DNA of 64,000 nucleotides from Rhodococcus sp. ARC_M6 (GTDB lineage: Bacteria > Actinomycetota > Actinomycetes > Mycobacteriales > Mycobacteriaceae). The translations under genes were made by a program, and so were the position numbers. Below, in pieces: positions 41,344 through 52,522 of this stretch (the first letter of the stretch is position 1; each line of letters starts with the position of its first letter). Where the stretch lies: assembly GCF_022810305.1 (NCBI RefSeq), contig NZ_JALGQH010000020.1, positions 47,758-111,757 of the forward strand. Reading direction: 5' to 3'. The notes under the pieces are model-generated. The model made no database searches. It saw nothing but the letters and a program-made list of their open reading frames with translations, and was not told where the DNA came from.

Positions 41344-42258
41344 GTGCCCAAAGCGCCGCTGCCGATCCGAAACGGACTCGGGCCGGATCGGCTGCGGATG
41401 CCCCGGGAATCCGAGGCGCGCACAGTTCTGGAGTACCTCATCGGTGAGTTTCCGGACGAACGGGCGCTGTGGACCGACCTTGTCGACACCGGCGGCGTAG
41501 TAGACGAGCACGGCCGAACCGTCTCGTCGGACACTCGGTATCAGCCCACGCGATTCGTGTACTTCTACCGCGAGCCGGCACCCGAGATTCCGGTGCCGCA
41601 CGAGATCGAGATCCTGCACCGCGACGAGCAGATTCTGGTGATCGACAAGCCGCATTTCCTGGCAACCATTCCGCGTGGGGCGCACATCGTGGAAAGTGCG
41701 GTCGTGCGGTTGCGACGTGATCTCGACCTACCCGACCTTGCCCCGGTCCATCGGCTCGACCGCATGACCGCCGGAGTCATCGTGTTCACGGTGACGCCAG
41801 ATCTGCGTCGGCCGTACCAGGAGTTGTTTGCCGAGCAGCGAATTGTCAAGGAATACGAAGCGATCGCCGGTTTTGATCCGGGGCTGACATTTCCCCGGAC
41901 GGTCCGCAGCCGGATCAACAAGGTGCACGGCGAGATGACGGCTACCGAGGTCGAGGGTGAACCGAACAGTGAGACCCACATCGAATTGGTCTCCACCGTC
42001 ACCGATTCCGCCGATGCGATGTTTGGCCGATACCGGTTGTTCCCACGGACCGGGCGCACCCACCAGCTTCGGCTGCATTTGAACTCGCTCGGGGTCCCCA
42101 TCGTCGGCGACAACTACTACCCGCATTACCGCCCGTCGGCACCGGGTGATTTCACTACGCCTCTGCGGCTCCTGGCTCGGGCGCTGGAGTACCCGGACCC
42201 GATCACCGGGCACACACGCCGGTTTGTCAGCTCCCGCGCGCTCGACAGGGGCTTGTGA
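41344..42258 (+). CDS. RluA-family pseudouridine synthase
   Basis: 304 residues from a GTG at 41344. The catalytic motif is [10 protein letters not shown] (catalytic Asp), preceded by [22 protein letters not shown] and followed by the [23 protein letters not shown] block. No S4 domain is seen. Target (rRNA or tRNA uridine) not determinable. Confidence 0.93.
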   Translation: MPKAPLPIRNGLGPDRLRMPRESEARTVLEYLIGEFPDERALWTDLVDTGGVVDEHGRTVSSDTRYQPTRFVYFYREPAPEIPVPHEIEILHRDEQILVIDKPHFLATIPRGAHIVESAVVRLRRDLDLPDLAPVHRLDRMTAGVIVFTVTPDLRRPYQELFAEQRIVKEYEAIAGFDPGLTFPRTVRSRINKVHGEMTATEVEGEPNSETHIELVSTVTDSADAMFGRYRLFPRTGRTHQLRLHLNSLGVPIVGDNYYPHYRPSAPGDFTTPLRLLARALEYPDPITGHTRRFVSSRALDRGL

Positions 42259-42316
42259 CGGACTCGTGCGTGGCCCTGTGAAAACCAGTTCCCCTCTCGT
42301 GAAAGAATGGCTACCT

Positions 42317-42580
42317 GTGAAGACCTTCGAATCCTTGTTCGCCGAGTTGACCGAGCGTGCTGCCACCCGTCCCGAGGGGTCCGGCACTGTCGCCGCCCTC
42401 GATGCTGGTGTTCACGCACAGGGCAAAAAGGTCATCGAGGAAGCCGGTGAAGTGTGGATCGCTGCGGAGTACCAGAGCGATGAGCAGCTAGCCGAAGAAA
42501 TTTCCCAGCTTTTGTACTGGACGCAGGTGTTGATGGTCGGCCGCGGGCTGACCCTCGAAGACGTGTACCGACATCTGTGA
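42317..42580 (+). CDS. hisE: Phosphoribosyl-ATP pyrophosphatase
   Basis: 87 residues, all-alpha MazG-like fold, with the [17 protein letters not shown] helix carrying the Glu-Glu metal ligands and the [14 protein letters not shown]-terminal helix. Second step of histidine synthesis: PR-ATP to PR-AMP. Start is the GTG of VKTFESLF; another GTG lies six codons upstream. hisG follows 75 nt downstream. Confidence 0.95.
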   Translation: MKTFESLFAELTERAATRPEGSGTVAALDAGVHAQGKKVIEEAGEVWIAAEYQSDEQLAEEISQLLYWTQVLMVGRGLTLEDVYRHL

Positions 42581-42655
42581 ATCGGATCTGACCCGACGGT
42601 TCCGAGTTCACATTTCCCACGTCTGACCCATCACCTTCCGAAAGGACGTTCACTG

Positions 42656-43507
42656 ATGTTGCGCGTCGCAGTTCCCAACAAAGGCTCGCTGTCCGAGTCT
42701 GCCGCCGAAATCCTCAGCGAAGCCGGCTACCGTCGTCGCACCGATTCGCGTGACCTGACGGTTCTCGATCCGGCTAATCAGGTCGAGTTCTTCTTCTTGC
42801 GTCCCAAGGACATTGCCATCTACGTCGGATCGGGTGAACTCGATCTGGGTATTACCGGTCGCGATCTGGCCGGCGACTCGGGTGCTCAGGTTTCCGAGCG
42901 ACTGTCACTCGGCTTCGGCCGTTCGTCGTTCCGCTACGCCGCTCCCGCCGGCAAGGACTGGACTGTCGAAGATCTGGCTGGCCTACGCATCGCCACGTCC
43001 TACCCGAACCTCGTTCGTCAGGACCTCGCGGCTCGCGGCATCGAGGCGACGGTTATCCGCCTCGACGGTGCCGTCGAGATCTCCATCCAGCTCGGTGTCG
43101 CCGACGCCATCGCCGACGTCGTCGGTTCCGGTCGCACGCTCCGTCAGCACAACCTGGTCGCCTTCGGTGATTCGCTGTGCGATTCGGAAGGTGTCCTGAT
43201 CGAGCGCACCGGTTCGCCGCAGGACGACGCTGCACGCAACTTGCTGATCGAGCGTGTCCGCGGAATCGTATTCGCGCAGCAGAACCTGATGATCGATTAC
43301 GACTGCCCGCGCAGCATCCTCGACGAAGCCATCAAGATGACGCCGGGCATGGAATCGCCGACGCTCTCGCCGTTGGCCGATCCGGACTGGGTCGCGGTAC
43401 GCGCCATGGTCGCCATCAAGGATCACAATCAGGTGATGGATGCCCTGGCCGAACTCGGTGCCAGGGCCATCCTCGCGTCGAACATTCGCTCGGTACGCGC
43501 TTTCTGA
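42656..43507 (+). CDS. hisG: ATP phosphoribosyltransferase (long form)
   Basis: 283 residues with the C-terminal regulatory ACT-like domain, so HisZ-independent and histidine-inhibited. [25 protein letters not shown] at the N-terminus, the PRPP-site motif [22 protein letters not shown], and the C-terminal [25 protein letters not shown]. First committed step of histidine synthesis. GAAAGGA precedes the ATG. Confidence 0.97.
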   Translation: MLRVAVPNKGSLSESAAEILSEAGYRRRTDSRDLTVLDPANQVEFFFLRPKDIAIYVGSGELDLGITGRDLAGDSGAQVSERLSLGFGRSSFRYAAPAGKDWTVEDLAGLRIATSYPNLVRQDLAARGIEATVIRLDGAVEISIQLGVADAIADVVGSGRTLRQHNLVAFGDSLCDSEGVLIERTGSPQDDAARNLLIERVRGIVFAQQNLMIDYDCPRSILDEAIKMTPGMESPTLSPLADPDWVAVRAMVAIKDHNQVMDALAELGARAILASNIRSVRAF

Positions 43508-43525
43508 TCGATCACTGCACGCGTA

Positions 43526-43561
43526 TTCGCGCCCGTTCCTTATCTCAGGAACGGGCGCGAA
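43526..43561. terminator. Bidirectional terminator between hisG and the thioesterase
   Basis: A perfect 15-bp hairpin, ttcgcgcccgttcct / aggaacgggcgcgaa, with a 6-nt loop between convergent genes; the last bases of the opposing thioesterase gene lie in the right arm. Confidence 0.8.
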
Positions 43562-44354
43562 TCTGCAATGTCTGGGCGATGCGGCCGACGGCGCCCTGCT
43601 CGTCGTAGAGCACTCCGGCGCACATACCGACGCCGTCCGGCCCGGTAGTTGTTTCTGCGGAAACTCCGATCCATTCACCTTCCGGTACCCGGAAAATATG
43701 CACGGTCAGATCGGTGTTAAGGAACGTCCAATGCTCAGGATTGAGTTTGGCGCCGACGCCGTTGGAGATGTCGGCGATGACGAAGAGGCGTTCGAGTGCC
43801 GTCAACTCCTCGCCGTCAACGAGGGCGGGCTTAGGCTTGGCCCAGACCTTTCCTGCTCCCTCGCAACCGATTTCGGTGATCCAGGACCAGTCGAGAGTGT
43901 CCAGGTAGCCACCCTTCCACATGCCGCTGAGATCGACGGATTTTCCGCCCTCGCGGGGTTCCAGAGCAGGGTCCACGACGTGAACGACCTCAGTTGTGTC
44001 GGCGGTTTCCATTCGCCACGCGGTCCCTCGCGCCACTGCGCGTGACGATCCGTCGGGTGCAGTCGCCCACAGTTCGGCAACGATCAATTCGATTCTGCGA
44101 CCGGGACGTTCGATCCACGAGCGAACCTCGATATCGGCGATCGGGATCGGTCCGAGAATCTCAACGACAACGCGGGTCAGGCGGGTTCCTTCGCGGGCAC
44201 CGCAACGCTCGAGGGCGCGTACCAACAGTGCCGACGGGGGAGCGCCGTGCTGAAGGGTGGGGCCCCAGAGGCTCACCGTGGCCGGCGTGCTCGCAAACCG
44301 CTCGTAGCCTTCCTCGGTAGTGCCCAGAAAGCGGTAGTACGAACTGTCGATCAT
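43545..44354 (-). CDS. Acyl-CoA thioesterase family protein (TesB-like double hotdog)
   Basis: 269 residues with two hotdog-like halves: GPTLQHGAPPSALLVRALERC at the start of the first and NTDLTVHIFRVPEGEWIGVSAETT in the second. DxxDIS...N variant in the middle (FVIADISNGVGAKL). It probably hydrolyses acyl-CoAs. The start directly abuts the stop of the RecB-like gene, so the two are cotranscribed. Confidence 0.85.
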   Translation of the reverse strand: MIDSSYYRFLGTTEEGYERFASTPATVSLWGPTLQHGAPPSALLVRALERCGAREGTRLTRVVVEILGPIPIADIEVRSWIERPGRRIELIVAELWATAPDGSSRAVARGTAWRMETADTTEVVHVVDPALEPREGGKSVDLSGMWKGGYLDTLDWSWITEIGCEGAGKVWAKPKPALVDGEELTALERLFVIADISNGVGAKLNPEHWTFLNTDLTVHIFRVPEGEWIGVSAETTTGPDGVGMCAGVLYDEQGAVGRIAQTLQIRARS

Positions 44355-45245
44355 CTACGTATTCTCCTTTGCAGCAACAACTTCGGCGCTCAGTAGATCG
44401 GGCCAACCCGGGTACGGCGGTGGGGTGCCGCCAAATGCTGGACACAGGGCCTTGTGATCGCACCAATCGCACAGTTTGCCAGGCTTGGGTCGGAAGTCTC
44501 CGCTCGCACCTGCCGCCAGGATCGCCTTCCAGATCGCGGACAATGTGCGTTCGAACCGAATCAGTTCGTCGTGATCGGGCGCATACGTGAGAATCGATCC
44601 CGAGGCGAGGTAGATCAAGCGCAATTGAGCCGGGACGATTCCGCGGGTACGTAGTAGAACCAGCGCATAGAACTTCATTTGGAACAGTGCTTTGGACTCG
44701 GTGAACTCACGGGGCGCTTTGCCGGTCTTGTAGTCGACCACCCGCACTTCTCCGGTGGGTGCAACGTCGATGCGGTCGACAAATCCGCGCAGCGGTACAC
44801 CGTTGTCGAGTTCGGTTTCTACGTAGACCTCGCAGGCTTCGGCGTCGAATCGCGTCGGATCTTCGAGTGTGTAGTACGTCTGGACGAGCTTGCTCGCCTC
44901 GGCGAGAAAGTCGTCAAGATCGTCGGCGGAAATCAACTCCGCTACCTCGGGAGATTCGGTGCTCACGCGCTCCCATGCCGGCCTGACCAGCTCGGCTGCG
45001 CGCTCCGGAACACGGTCGCTCGTGGGTAGCCCGAAGAGTGCTTCGAGGGCAACGTGAACAACAGTGCCTCTGACCTGCGCGCGGGTAGGAGCTTCGGGTA
45101 TTCGGTCGACGGCCCGGAACCGGTAGAGCAACGGGCATTGTTTGTAGTCACCCGCACGCGAAGGTGACAGTGCTGGCCGGCTGCGCGGGCGCTCCTGTGA
45201 CGTTGCACCCGTTTGGGAGGGGGCTGGCGGTTCTGCAGAGCTCAC
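44355..45245 (-). CDS. RecB-like PD-(D/E)XK nuclease with Fe-S cluster
   Basis: About 296 residues from the GTG at 45245; longer starts overlap trmI. The nuclease core RGTVVHVALEALFG holds the His, GFVDRIDVAPTGEVRVVDYKTGK holds the Asp and the DYKTGK signature, and FQMKFYALVLL is the Q-motif. The terminal CDWCDHKALCPAF with an upstream Cys (SPSRAGDYKQCPLLY) forms a four-Cys set typical of AddB/Cas4-type [4Fe-4S] sites. Family role: DNA end processing. Corresponds to Rv2119. Divergent from trmI. Confidence 0.9.
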   Translation of the reverse strand: MSSAEPPAPSQTGATSQERPRSRPALSPSRAGDYKQCPLLYRFRAVDRIPEAPTRAQVRGTVVHVALEALFGLPTSDRVPERAAELVRPAWERVSTESPEVAELISADDLDDFLAEASKLVQTYYTLEDPTRFDAEACEVYVETELDNGVPLRGFVDRIDVAPTGEVRVVDYKTGKAPREFTESKALFQMKFYALVLLRTRGIVPAQLRLIYLASGSILTYAPDHDELIRFERTLSAIWKAILAAGASGDFRPKPGKLCDWCDHKALCPAFGGTPPPYPGWPDLLSAEVVAAKENT

Positions 45246-45259
45246 ACCTGGCAGGCTAG

Positions 45260-46369
<1,110 letters not shown>

Positions 46370-46382
46370 TCACTGACAGAAC

Positions 46383-46422
46383 AAAAGAACGGCGATCCGA
46401 GATTCCGGATCGCCGTTCTTTT
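46383..46422. terminator. Bidirectional terminator after trmI
   Basis: A perfect 17-bp hairpin, aaaagaacggcgatccg / cggatcgccgttctttt, between convergent trmI and the Mtb12-like lipoprotein, with T-tract on both strands. Confidence 0.9.
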
Positions 46423-46434
46423 TGTTTCAAAGCC

Positions 46435-46935
46435 TTATGCGCAGGGCGCGCGACCCATTTCGAACAGCGTGCAAGCCGAGGTATCGGCGAGCTTCCAGGA
46501 ACCGTCTTCGAGCTCCCACGTCCACGGCGTGCCGGGCATGGTGCCGTGCGGGCTGACAATAGCGACGTCAGCAGTTGCAGTTTCACCGTCGACCTTGACG
46601 TTCTCGACGGTGAACGTGATCTTGTACGCGGGGTTGGCGCCAAGTGCCGTGCCCATGGTCTCGATGTTGGCCTGGCGTGCGGAGCCGTCGACAACGAGTG
46701 CGGTCTTCTCGGCGATCGGCTTGGCCGGATCGATGAGCGTGATCAGTGCGGCGTTCAGCTCGTCGGCGGTCGGTGCGGCAGCAGTCGATGCGGACGTCGA
46801 CTTCGCGGACGTGGCGGCAGCTACAGCAGTCGAAGTGGCAGCGGCCGTGTCCTTCGAGTCGTCGGAGCCACAGGCGCCGAGGGCGAGAACTGCGGCGACG
46901 GCACAAGCACTGACAAGAGTCTTGCGGATGATCAC
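46435..46935 (-). CDS. Mtb12/LppK-like lipoprotein
   Basis: 166 residues from the GTG at 46935 with GAAAGG upstream. Signal peptide with lipobox LGAC (about residues 19-22), a Thr/Ala/Ser linker of about 30 residues, then an NTF2-like domain: PTADELNAALITLIDPAKPIAEK and ITFTVENVKVDGETATADVAIVS. The closing CTLFEMGRAPCA supplies a disulphide. The fold matches the low-molecular-weight antigen Mtb12 family; position matches LppK (Rv2116). Exported, function unknown. Confidence 0.85.
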   Translation of the reverse strand: MIIRKTLVSACAVAAVLALGACGSDDSKDTAAATSTAVAAATSAKSTSASTAAAPTADELNAALITLIDPAKPIAEKTALVVDGSARQANIETMGTALGANPAYKITFTVENVKVDGETATADVAIVSPHGTMPGTPWTWELEDGSWKLADTSACTLFEMGRAPCA

Positions 46936-47129
46936 AGCGTGACCTTTCGTTGTAGTAGAGACAGGCGCTGTCTCCATCTTGTAGGCAAGGCTAACATGAC
47001 CTACTTGAGGGTCAGTACTGGCAACCGGGACAAATGTGCGGCAGTGAAATCTCACTCCCACACCGTGTCTGGCGACACTTGGGCCCTGATGCCGGTAGCG
47101 TTGATGCATCGCACTGGGAGGAGACGCAC

Positions 47130-48905
47130 ATGAGCTCGACAGAGAACCCGGATTCGGTTGCGGCAGCAGAAGAGCTTCACGCGTTACGAGTGGAACTTCA
47201 GGTTCTGCGCCGTCAGCTTGCACAGTCGCCGGAGCAGGTGCGGGAGTTGGAGTCGAAACTTGACTCGCTCGCCATCCGTAACGGCAAGTTGATGGACACA
47301 CTCAAAGAAGCCCGCCAGCAGCTCATCGCGCTGCGCGAAGAAGTCGACAGACTTGGGCAGCCGCCCAGCGGCTACGGAGTGCTCCTCGCGGTTCACGAGG
47401 ATAAAACTGTCGACGTGTTCACCTCCGGCCGCAAGATGCGACTGACGTGCTCACCGAACATCGACACCGAAACCCTCTCCCTCGGGCAGACGGTGCGACT
47501 CAACGAGGCGCTCACCATCGTCGAGGCCGGAACGTACGAGCAGGTCGGTGAGATCAGCACGTTGCGTGAGGTGCTCGATGACGGCCTGCGCGCACTGGTC
47601 GTCGGACACGCGGACGAGGAGCGGATCGTGTGGCTCGCGGCGCCGCTGGCCGCTGTCTTCGCAGATCCCCAGGCCGACATCATCGCCTACGACGCGGATT
47701 CTCCGACCCGCAAACTCCGACCCGGAGACTCTCTCCTTGTCGACTCCAAGGCCGGGTATGCCTTCGAACGCATCCCCAAGGCGGAGGTCGAGGACCTGGT
47801 TCTCGAAGAAGTTCCGGACGTTCACTACGACGACATCGGCGGTCTCGGCCGTCAGATCGAGCAGATTCGCGACGCCGTCGAATTGCCCTTCCTGCACAAG
47901 GATCTGTTCCACGAGTATTCGCTCCGGCCGCCGAAGGGCGTTCTGCTCTACGGACCGCCCGGTTGTGGAAAGACGCTCATCGCGAAGGCGGTTGCCAACT
48001 CGTTGGCCAAGAAGATCGCCGAAGCCCGCGGACAAGATAGCAAGGACGCCAAGTCCTACTTCCTGAACATCAAGGGACCGGAACTTCTCAACAAGTTCGT
48101 CGGTGAAACCGAGCGTCACATTCGGATGATCTTTCAGCGTGCGCGCGAGAAGGCTTCCGAAGGTACCCCCGTCATCGTGTTCTTCGACGAGATGGACTCG
48201 ATCTTCCGGACCCGCGGTTCGGGTGTTTCGTCTGACGTGGAGACGACGGTCGTTCCGCAGTTGCTCAGTGAGATCGACGGCGTCGAAGGTCTCGAGAATG
48301 TCATCGTGATCGGTGCGTCCAACCGCGAAGACATGATCGACCCTGCCATCCTGCGTCCGGGCCGACTCGACGTGAAGATCAAGATCGAGCGTCCCGACGC
48401 CGAATCCGCTCAGGATATTTTCTCGAAGTACCTGGTGGACAAATTGCCGATCAACGCCGACGACCTCGCGGAGTTCGGCGGCGACCGTACCGCCTGCCTC
48501 AAGGCAATGATCGTGCGCGTCGTCGATCGGATGTATGCGGAGAGTGAGGAGAATCGGTTCCTCGAAGTCACCTACGCCAACGGTGACAAGGAAGTCCTTT
48601 TCTTCAAGGACTTCAACTCGGGTGCCATGATCCAGAACATCGTCGACCGTGCCAAGAAGTACGCAATCAAGTCGGTCCTCGACACCGGTGCACCCGGGTT
48701 GCGGGTTCAGCATCTCTTCGATTCGATTGTCGACGAGTTCGCCGAGAATGAGGATTTGCCCAACACCACCAATCCTGATGACTGGGCACGCATTTCAGGT
48801 AAGAAGGGGGAGCGGATCGTTTACATCCGTACCCTCGTCACCGGCAAGAACGCGAGTGCCAGCCGCGCAATCGACACGGAGTCGAACACGGGTCAGTATC
48901 TGTAG
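47130..48905 (+). CDS. mpa: Proteasome-associated AAA+ ATPase Mpa/ARC
   Basis: 591 residues; GGGAGGAG precedes the ATG. N-terminal coiled coil (residues about 10-75) that binds Pup, two OB domains (about 80-230), AAA module with Walker [15 protein letters not shown] near 274, Walker [11 protein letters not shown] and second-region RPGRLDVKI. The C-terminal residues GQYL form the 20S-docking QYL motif. Unfolds pupylated proteins. The first ARC was described from R. erythropolis. Position of Rv2115c. Confidence 0.97.
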   Translation: MSSTENPDSVAAAEELHALRVELQVLRRQLAQSPEQVRELESKLDSLAIRNGKLMDTLKEARQQLIALREEVDRLGQPPSGYGVLLAVHEDKTVDVFTSGRKMRLTCSPNIDTETLSLGQTVRLNEALTIVEAGTYEQVGEISTLREVLDDGLRALVVGHADEERIVWLAAPLAAVFADPQADIIAYDADSPTRKLRPGDSLLVDSKAGYAFERIPKAEVEDLVLEEVPDVHYDDIGGLGRQIEQIRDAVELPFLHKDLFHEYSLRPPKGVLLYGPPGCGKTLIAKAVANSLAKKIAEARGQDSKDAKSYFLNIKGPELLNKFVGETERHIRMIFQRAREKASEGTPVIVFFDEMDSIFRTRGSGVSSDVETTVVPQLLSEIDGVEGLENVIVIGASNREDMIDPAILRPGRLDVKIKIERPDAESAQDIFSKYLVDKLPINADDLAEFGGDRTACLKAMIVRVVDRMYAESEENRFLEVTYANGDKEVLFFKDFNSGAMIQNIVDRAKKYAIKSVLDTGAPGLRVQHLFDSIVDEFAENEDLPNTTNPDDWARISGKKGERIVYIRTLVTGKNASASRAIDTESNTGQYL

Positions 48906-49032
48906 TCGGTAGTGACAACTCGGGTCGGTAATTCCCTATTGTGGGAGTTGCCGACCCGACGTGTGTCACCGATATGGTTGAGGCTCCGATCCTCCCAGTC
49001 GAGACCACCCGAGAACAGAACGGAACGCTGAC

Positions 49033-49515
49033 GTGCGCAAGACCGAGTCGCATCCACTGGTTGGAGCAGTTCCCGGGACCGTCCTGATTGTTTTGAAGCG
49101 GTCGAAGATTGCGCTCTTGTGGGGCACATCGCATCATCCGATAGTCACGATCAACGGCAAAACCGAAGTTCTTCCCTGGGGCGAGCATCGTCTGACGATT
49201 CCGGACGCACAGCATCTGTCGATTGATGTCTATGTCAATGAACGAAGGTCGAGATCGCTGAAATCGACTATCGGACGTTGCACCGACGTCATTGCTCCCG
49301 GGCCCGCTCGGATAGTGGAGTATTCGGCGCCGGCCCAGGGATTCTGCAAAGGCGAGTTGGGTCCGCTCGGCACAACACGGGCGCGTGGGATAGTTGCTCA
49401 GTTTCTGATCGTCAGTGTGCTGGCACTGATCTGCGGGTTCATGGCCGTCGGCCTGCTCGGAGTGGGATTGGCAGCCCTCACCGGGCAACTTGGTGAACTA
49501 CGTCCACCGCAATAG
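49033..49515 (+). CDS. Hypothetical protein with one C-terminal transmembrane helix
   Basis: 160 residues from a GTG. The N-terminal 110 residues are a beta-rich cytosolic region (VLIVLKRSKIALLWGTSHHPIVTINGKTEVLPWG in parts), followed by a hydrophobic helix at about 122-150 (IVAQFLIVSVLALICGFMAV). Resembles PEGA/FHA-free membrane-anchored small proteins common in actinobacteria; no family recognised. Confidence 0.6.
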   Translation: MRKTESHPLVGAVPGTVLIVLKRSKIALLWGTSHHPIVTINGKTEVLPWGEHRLTIPDAQHLSIDVYVNERRSRSLKSTIGRCTDVIAPGPARIVEYSAPAQGFCKGELGPLGTTRARGIVAQFLIVSVLALICGFMAVGLLGVGLAALTGQLGELRPPQ

Positions 49516-49899
49516 TCGCGGATGCCGCAAGTTTGATATCGACCGGTCGGGCGGGAATCCGATCTAGGTATGTTTTCGGGTAATTCGGCCGTCGCGTGCA
49601 GGGGTCGCGCCGCGAGATGGTGTGTAGGTAATTTGCCATTCGCAACGCAAGGATCTGCATGTTCCAACCCGTCGTTCCAGACAACCCGGTAGGCACCCGC
49701 CCGTAATTGATTCGGGCTGTGCGTCGGAAATCGCAGATATCCAAGTGTCAGTGGCACGCGAGAGCCGTCGTTGCGACGGCGCGTTCTCACTGTTCATCCC
49801 ACGGGGTCCCGTGCTGTACGCCCATGAGGCGGAGCACGTACTCAGTTGTGTCAGCGTGATCAAGACTGCAACTGCCCCGGTCAAATCAGTCAAGGAAAC
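49516..49899 (+). other. 384-nt leader region without a gene
   Basis: Upstream of the M23 hydrolase. No coding signal. The region is rich in short GC stems but shows none of the conserved blocks of a ydaO (c-di-AMP) riboswitch, which often precedes cell-wall hydrolases in actinobacteria. Confidence 0.5.
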
Positions 49900-50826
49900 A
49901 TGAGTAAACACAGCAATAGCAAGGCTTCCAACACGAAACGATTCATCGCAGTCACTGCAGGATTGGGTTCTCTCGTAGGCGCCGGCGTAGTAGTGAACGC
50001 TGGTACGGCCGCCGCACAAGGCTGGTCAGAGAGTTGCAGCTGGGAGTGGCCTGTTGAGGGATCACTGTCGCAGGGCTACCACGGAGGACATGATGGCGTT
50101 GACTTCGCCGTTAATGTTGGCACCGTGCTCAATGCGCCGACCTCAGGAACAATTTCTGTTGCCGGACCGAACGATCCCGGCGGATACGGAACCTACATCC
50201 AGCTGGAAGCGGATTCAGGCGAGCAGATCCAGATGGGTCACCTCTCCGAAACCTGGGTCAATGTGGGGCAGCACGTGGAGGTCGGCGCGCAGATCGGGGC
50301 CACGGGTAACACCGGCAGCTCTACCGGACCACATTTGCATCTCCGCATTCACGGTTCCGGGGCGGTCGATCCCATGTCCTTCCTGAAATCGGTCGGCGCA
50401 TGCAACACCGGTTCGAGTAGTGTCGTTGCACCTGAACCTGTGGCAGCACCTGAACCTGTGGCAGCGGTTGAACCCGCACCTGCAGTGGTACCTGAGCCTG
50501 AAGCAGTGTCTGAGCCTGCACCTGCAGTAATACCTGAATCCGCACCTGAAACTGCAGTTGCACCTGAAACTGCAGTTGCACCTGAGCCTGCAGTAGCAGC
50601 TGAAATCGCTCCCGTTTTTGAGCCTGGTCCGACTGAGGCGTCACCGGTGGAGAGCATTCCGGAGGCGGAGACTGTTGTGTCGGGCGAAGCGGTCGTTGTT
50701 TCAGCCGGCGACACGTTGTTCGACCTCGGTGCATCACGAGGGCTCACTTGGCAGGAAGTTTGGGCAATGAACCCGCAGATCGATCACCCCGACAGCATCT
50801 TCGTGGGCGACGTAATCAATCTGTAG
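49900..50826 (+). CDS. Secreted M23 metallopeptidase with C-terminal LysM domain
   Basis: 308 residues; CAAGGAAAC lies before the ATG. Sec signal peptide of about 40 residues ending AGTAAAQG. M23 (LytM) domain at about 46-165: GYHGGHDGVDFAV (His/Asp zinc ligands), GSSTGPHLHLRIH (HxH). A Pro/Ala/Glu/Val linker of about 85 residues (APEPVA-type repeats) leads to a LysM domain in the last 48 residues (VVVSAGDTLFDLGASRGL, MNPQIDHPDSIFVGDVINL). Cleaves peptidoglycan crosslinks or modulates amidases. Secreted and wall-binding. Confidence 0.93.
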   Translation: MSKHSNSKASNTKRFIAVTAGLGSLVGAGVVVNAGTAAAQGWSESCSWEWPVEGSLSQGYHGGHDGVDFAVNVGTVLNAPTSGTISVAGPNDPGGYGTYIQLEADSGEQIQMGHLSETWVNVGQHVEVGAQIGATGNTGSSTGPHLHLRIHGSGAVDPMSFLKSVGACNTGSSSVVAPEPVAAPEPVAAVEPAPAVVPEPEAVSEPAPAVIPESAPETAVAPETAVAPEPAVAAEIAPVFEPGPTEASPVESIPEAETVVSGEAVVVSAGDTLFDLGASRGLTWQEVWAMNPQIDHPDSIFVGDVINL

Positions 50827-50842
50827 CAGTAGAGAATTCGAT

Positions 50843-50901
50843 GCTGGACTAGGGCGCGGTGAACAACCTTCATGCGCTCTAGTCCAGCGTTGACTTTTTT
50901 G
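50843..50901 (+). terminator. Terminator after the M23 gene
   Basis: A 15-bp stem, gctggactagggcgc / gcgctctagtccagc (one mismatch), with a long loop and a following TTGACTTTTTT. Confidence 0.8.
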
Positions 50902-50981
50902 TCGGAGGGGATTTGTCCCATTCGACACGCATGCCCGAGTGCATCCGCGCATTGCAGATCGCCCCGAGTTAATCTCAGGGC

Positions 50982-51368
50982 ATGTTGGCCGCAGCGATCA
51001 TCGTCATTACGTTTGCCCTGGTTTTCTACTCGATCGGTGTGTGGTCTGAACGTATCCAGAAGACCCTGAAGTGGTGGCATGCCGGTGCATTCGCGCTCGG
51101 CCTGATTTGCGACGCAACCGGGACTGTATTGATGAGCCGAATCTCCGATGAGTCGCCGGATACCGGAACGTCCACCTTCAACAACATCATGATCGTCACC
51201 GGGGCAATAGCCATCGCGCTTATGGCCATTCACCTGGTGTGGGCTGTCATTGTCCTGCTCCGGGATCGCCCCGCCGAGAAGGCGAAGTTCCACAAGTTCA
51301 GCCTGGTCGTCTGGGCGATCTGGCTGGTTCCCTACTTCACCGGGGCCATCGGCGCGATGACGAACTAG
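50982..51368 (+). CDS. TIGR03987/HsmA-family four-helix membrane protein
   Basis: 128 residues, four transmembrane helices: MLAAAIIVITFALVFYSIGV, WHAGAFALGLICDATGTV, FNNIMIVTGAIAIALMAIHL and FSLVVWAIWLVPYFTGAIG. The D-A-T-G and H-x-V-W pattern matches TIGR03987 proteins. Function not established. Confidence 0.75.
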   Translation: MLAAAIIVITFALVFYSIGVWSERIQKTLKWWHAGAFALGLICDATGTVLMSRISDESPDTGTSTFNNIMIVTGAIAIALMAIHLVWAVIVLLRDRPAEKAKFHKFSLVVWAIWLVPYFTGAIGAMTN

Positions 51369-51414
51369 CGCCCCGAAGAACGTAGATCCTTGGGGGATAG
51401 GCCGGTCCCAATCT

Positions 51415-51603
51415 CTACAAGGACGGCTTCGCATCGATGCTGCCGAAGGTGACCTCGGTGTGAGGCACGGGCGTGATCGGATCAAGATCAAAGATCGCGA
51501 AGAACTCGTTCGCATCGGCACGAATCTGCCGGATCACGCCGAATAGATTCGCTGGGGTCACGGTACAGCCGGGGTTACGCTGAAGTGAGTTATCTCGATT
51601 CAT
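51415..51603 (-). CDS. Possible small ORF (62 aa), divergent from the kinase
   Basis: Contains VTPANLFGVIRQIRADANEFF and ends FGSIDAKPSL. No ribosome-binding site is evident and no family was recognised. It could be a small secreted or regulatory peptide, or a chance frame. Confidence 0.25.
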   Translation of the reverse strand: MNRDNSLQRNPGCTVTPANLFGVIRQIRADANEFFAIFDLDPITPVPHTEVTFGSIDAKPSL

Positions 51604-51631
51604 CGTGCTCGAGGTGCGGAACAGAAGTGTC

Positions 51632-52522
51632 ATGAATGAACGTGGTGCGCAGGCCGGTGACGCGACAGTCCGGAGCGGGCCGGTGACCGAACGGGGCACC
51701 GTCACCGAGTTGCGTCTGTCCACACCGACAGCGGTGAGTTCGGGACTTGTCGATACTGACGGGCTCAACGGATCCGACGGACTGAGTCGGCTGGTCGGGG
51801 ACTGGGAGGCCGGACGAACTCCGTCCGACCTGAGCGACTATTTGCCCGACCCCGCCAAGATTCGCCTGGCCGCGCTGATCGAACTGGTCGGTATCGATAT
51901 GGAATACCGCTGGCTGAAAAGTGATCGCCCGAAACGACTCACGGAATATTGCGCCGAGTATCCGGAATTGCTTGAAGTGCCACTACCGGCCGAGCTCCTG
52001 TACGAGGAGTTCCGGCTACGGAAGCAGAGCGGCGAGGACGTCGTGGCGGCCGAGTATCTCACCGAGTTCCCTTTGCAGGCAGAGAGTTTCGAGCAGATGT
52101 TCGACCGTGATTCGTTGGCTGGTCGGGAAGACGTCATGATGTTGGGACTCTCGGGTTTCGGCGAATTCGAGATCGGGCAGCACTTGGACGATTTCGAATT
52201 GGTGTTGGAACGTGGGCACGGCGCGTTCGCCCGAGTGTTCCTCGCTCGGCAACTCTCGATGCAGCGATGGGTTGCGTTGAAGATCTCGCGCAACGTCGGA
52301 GTCGAACCGCAGACTCTCGCCCAACTAGACCATCCCAACATCGTTCGCGTCTTCGATCAACGACTGCTCGAGGAACGCGCACTGCGAGTCCTGTTCATGG
52401 AATACGTGCCAGGTGGGACCCTGCTCGATGTGGTCAAACTTGTCCGCCTGACACCGCCGGCGCAGCGATCCGGACAACTTCTTCTCGATGCCATCGATCA
52501 AACTTTGGCGAGGAAGGGAGAG
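51632..52522 (+). pseudogene. Serine/threonine protein kinase, N-terminal fragment
   Basis: About 297 residues. After a 190-residue N-terminal helical region, a kinase N-lobe is clear: FELVLERGHGAFARVFLARQ (Gly-rich loop), WVALKISRN (ATP-binding Lys) and HPNIVRVFDQRLLEE. The hinge VLFMEYVPGGTL is present, but the HRD and DFG motifs are gone. The reading frame runs into the TnpB element at 52523 and stops inside its right end. The matching C-terminal part is at 53653 onward. Catalysis is impossible from this fragment. Confidence 0.8.

Noticed and set aside
49516..49899. ydaO (c-di-AMP) riboswitch before the M23 hydrolase
   Set aside because: The conserved GA-rich and GGGTGAATCCG-type blocks could not be found on either strand.
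49564..50019. 151-residue minus-strand open frame across the M23 leader
   Set aside because: No ribosome-binding site or motif, and it overlaps the M23 signal-peptide region.
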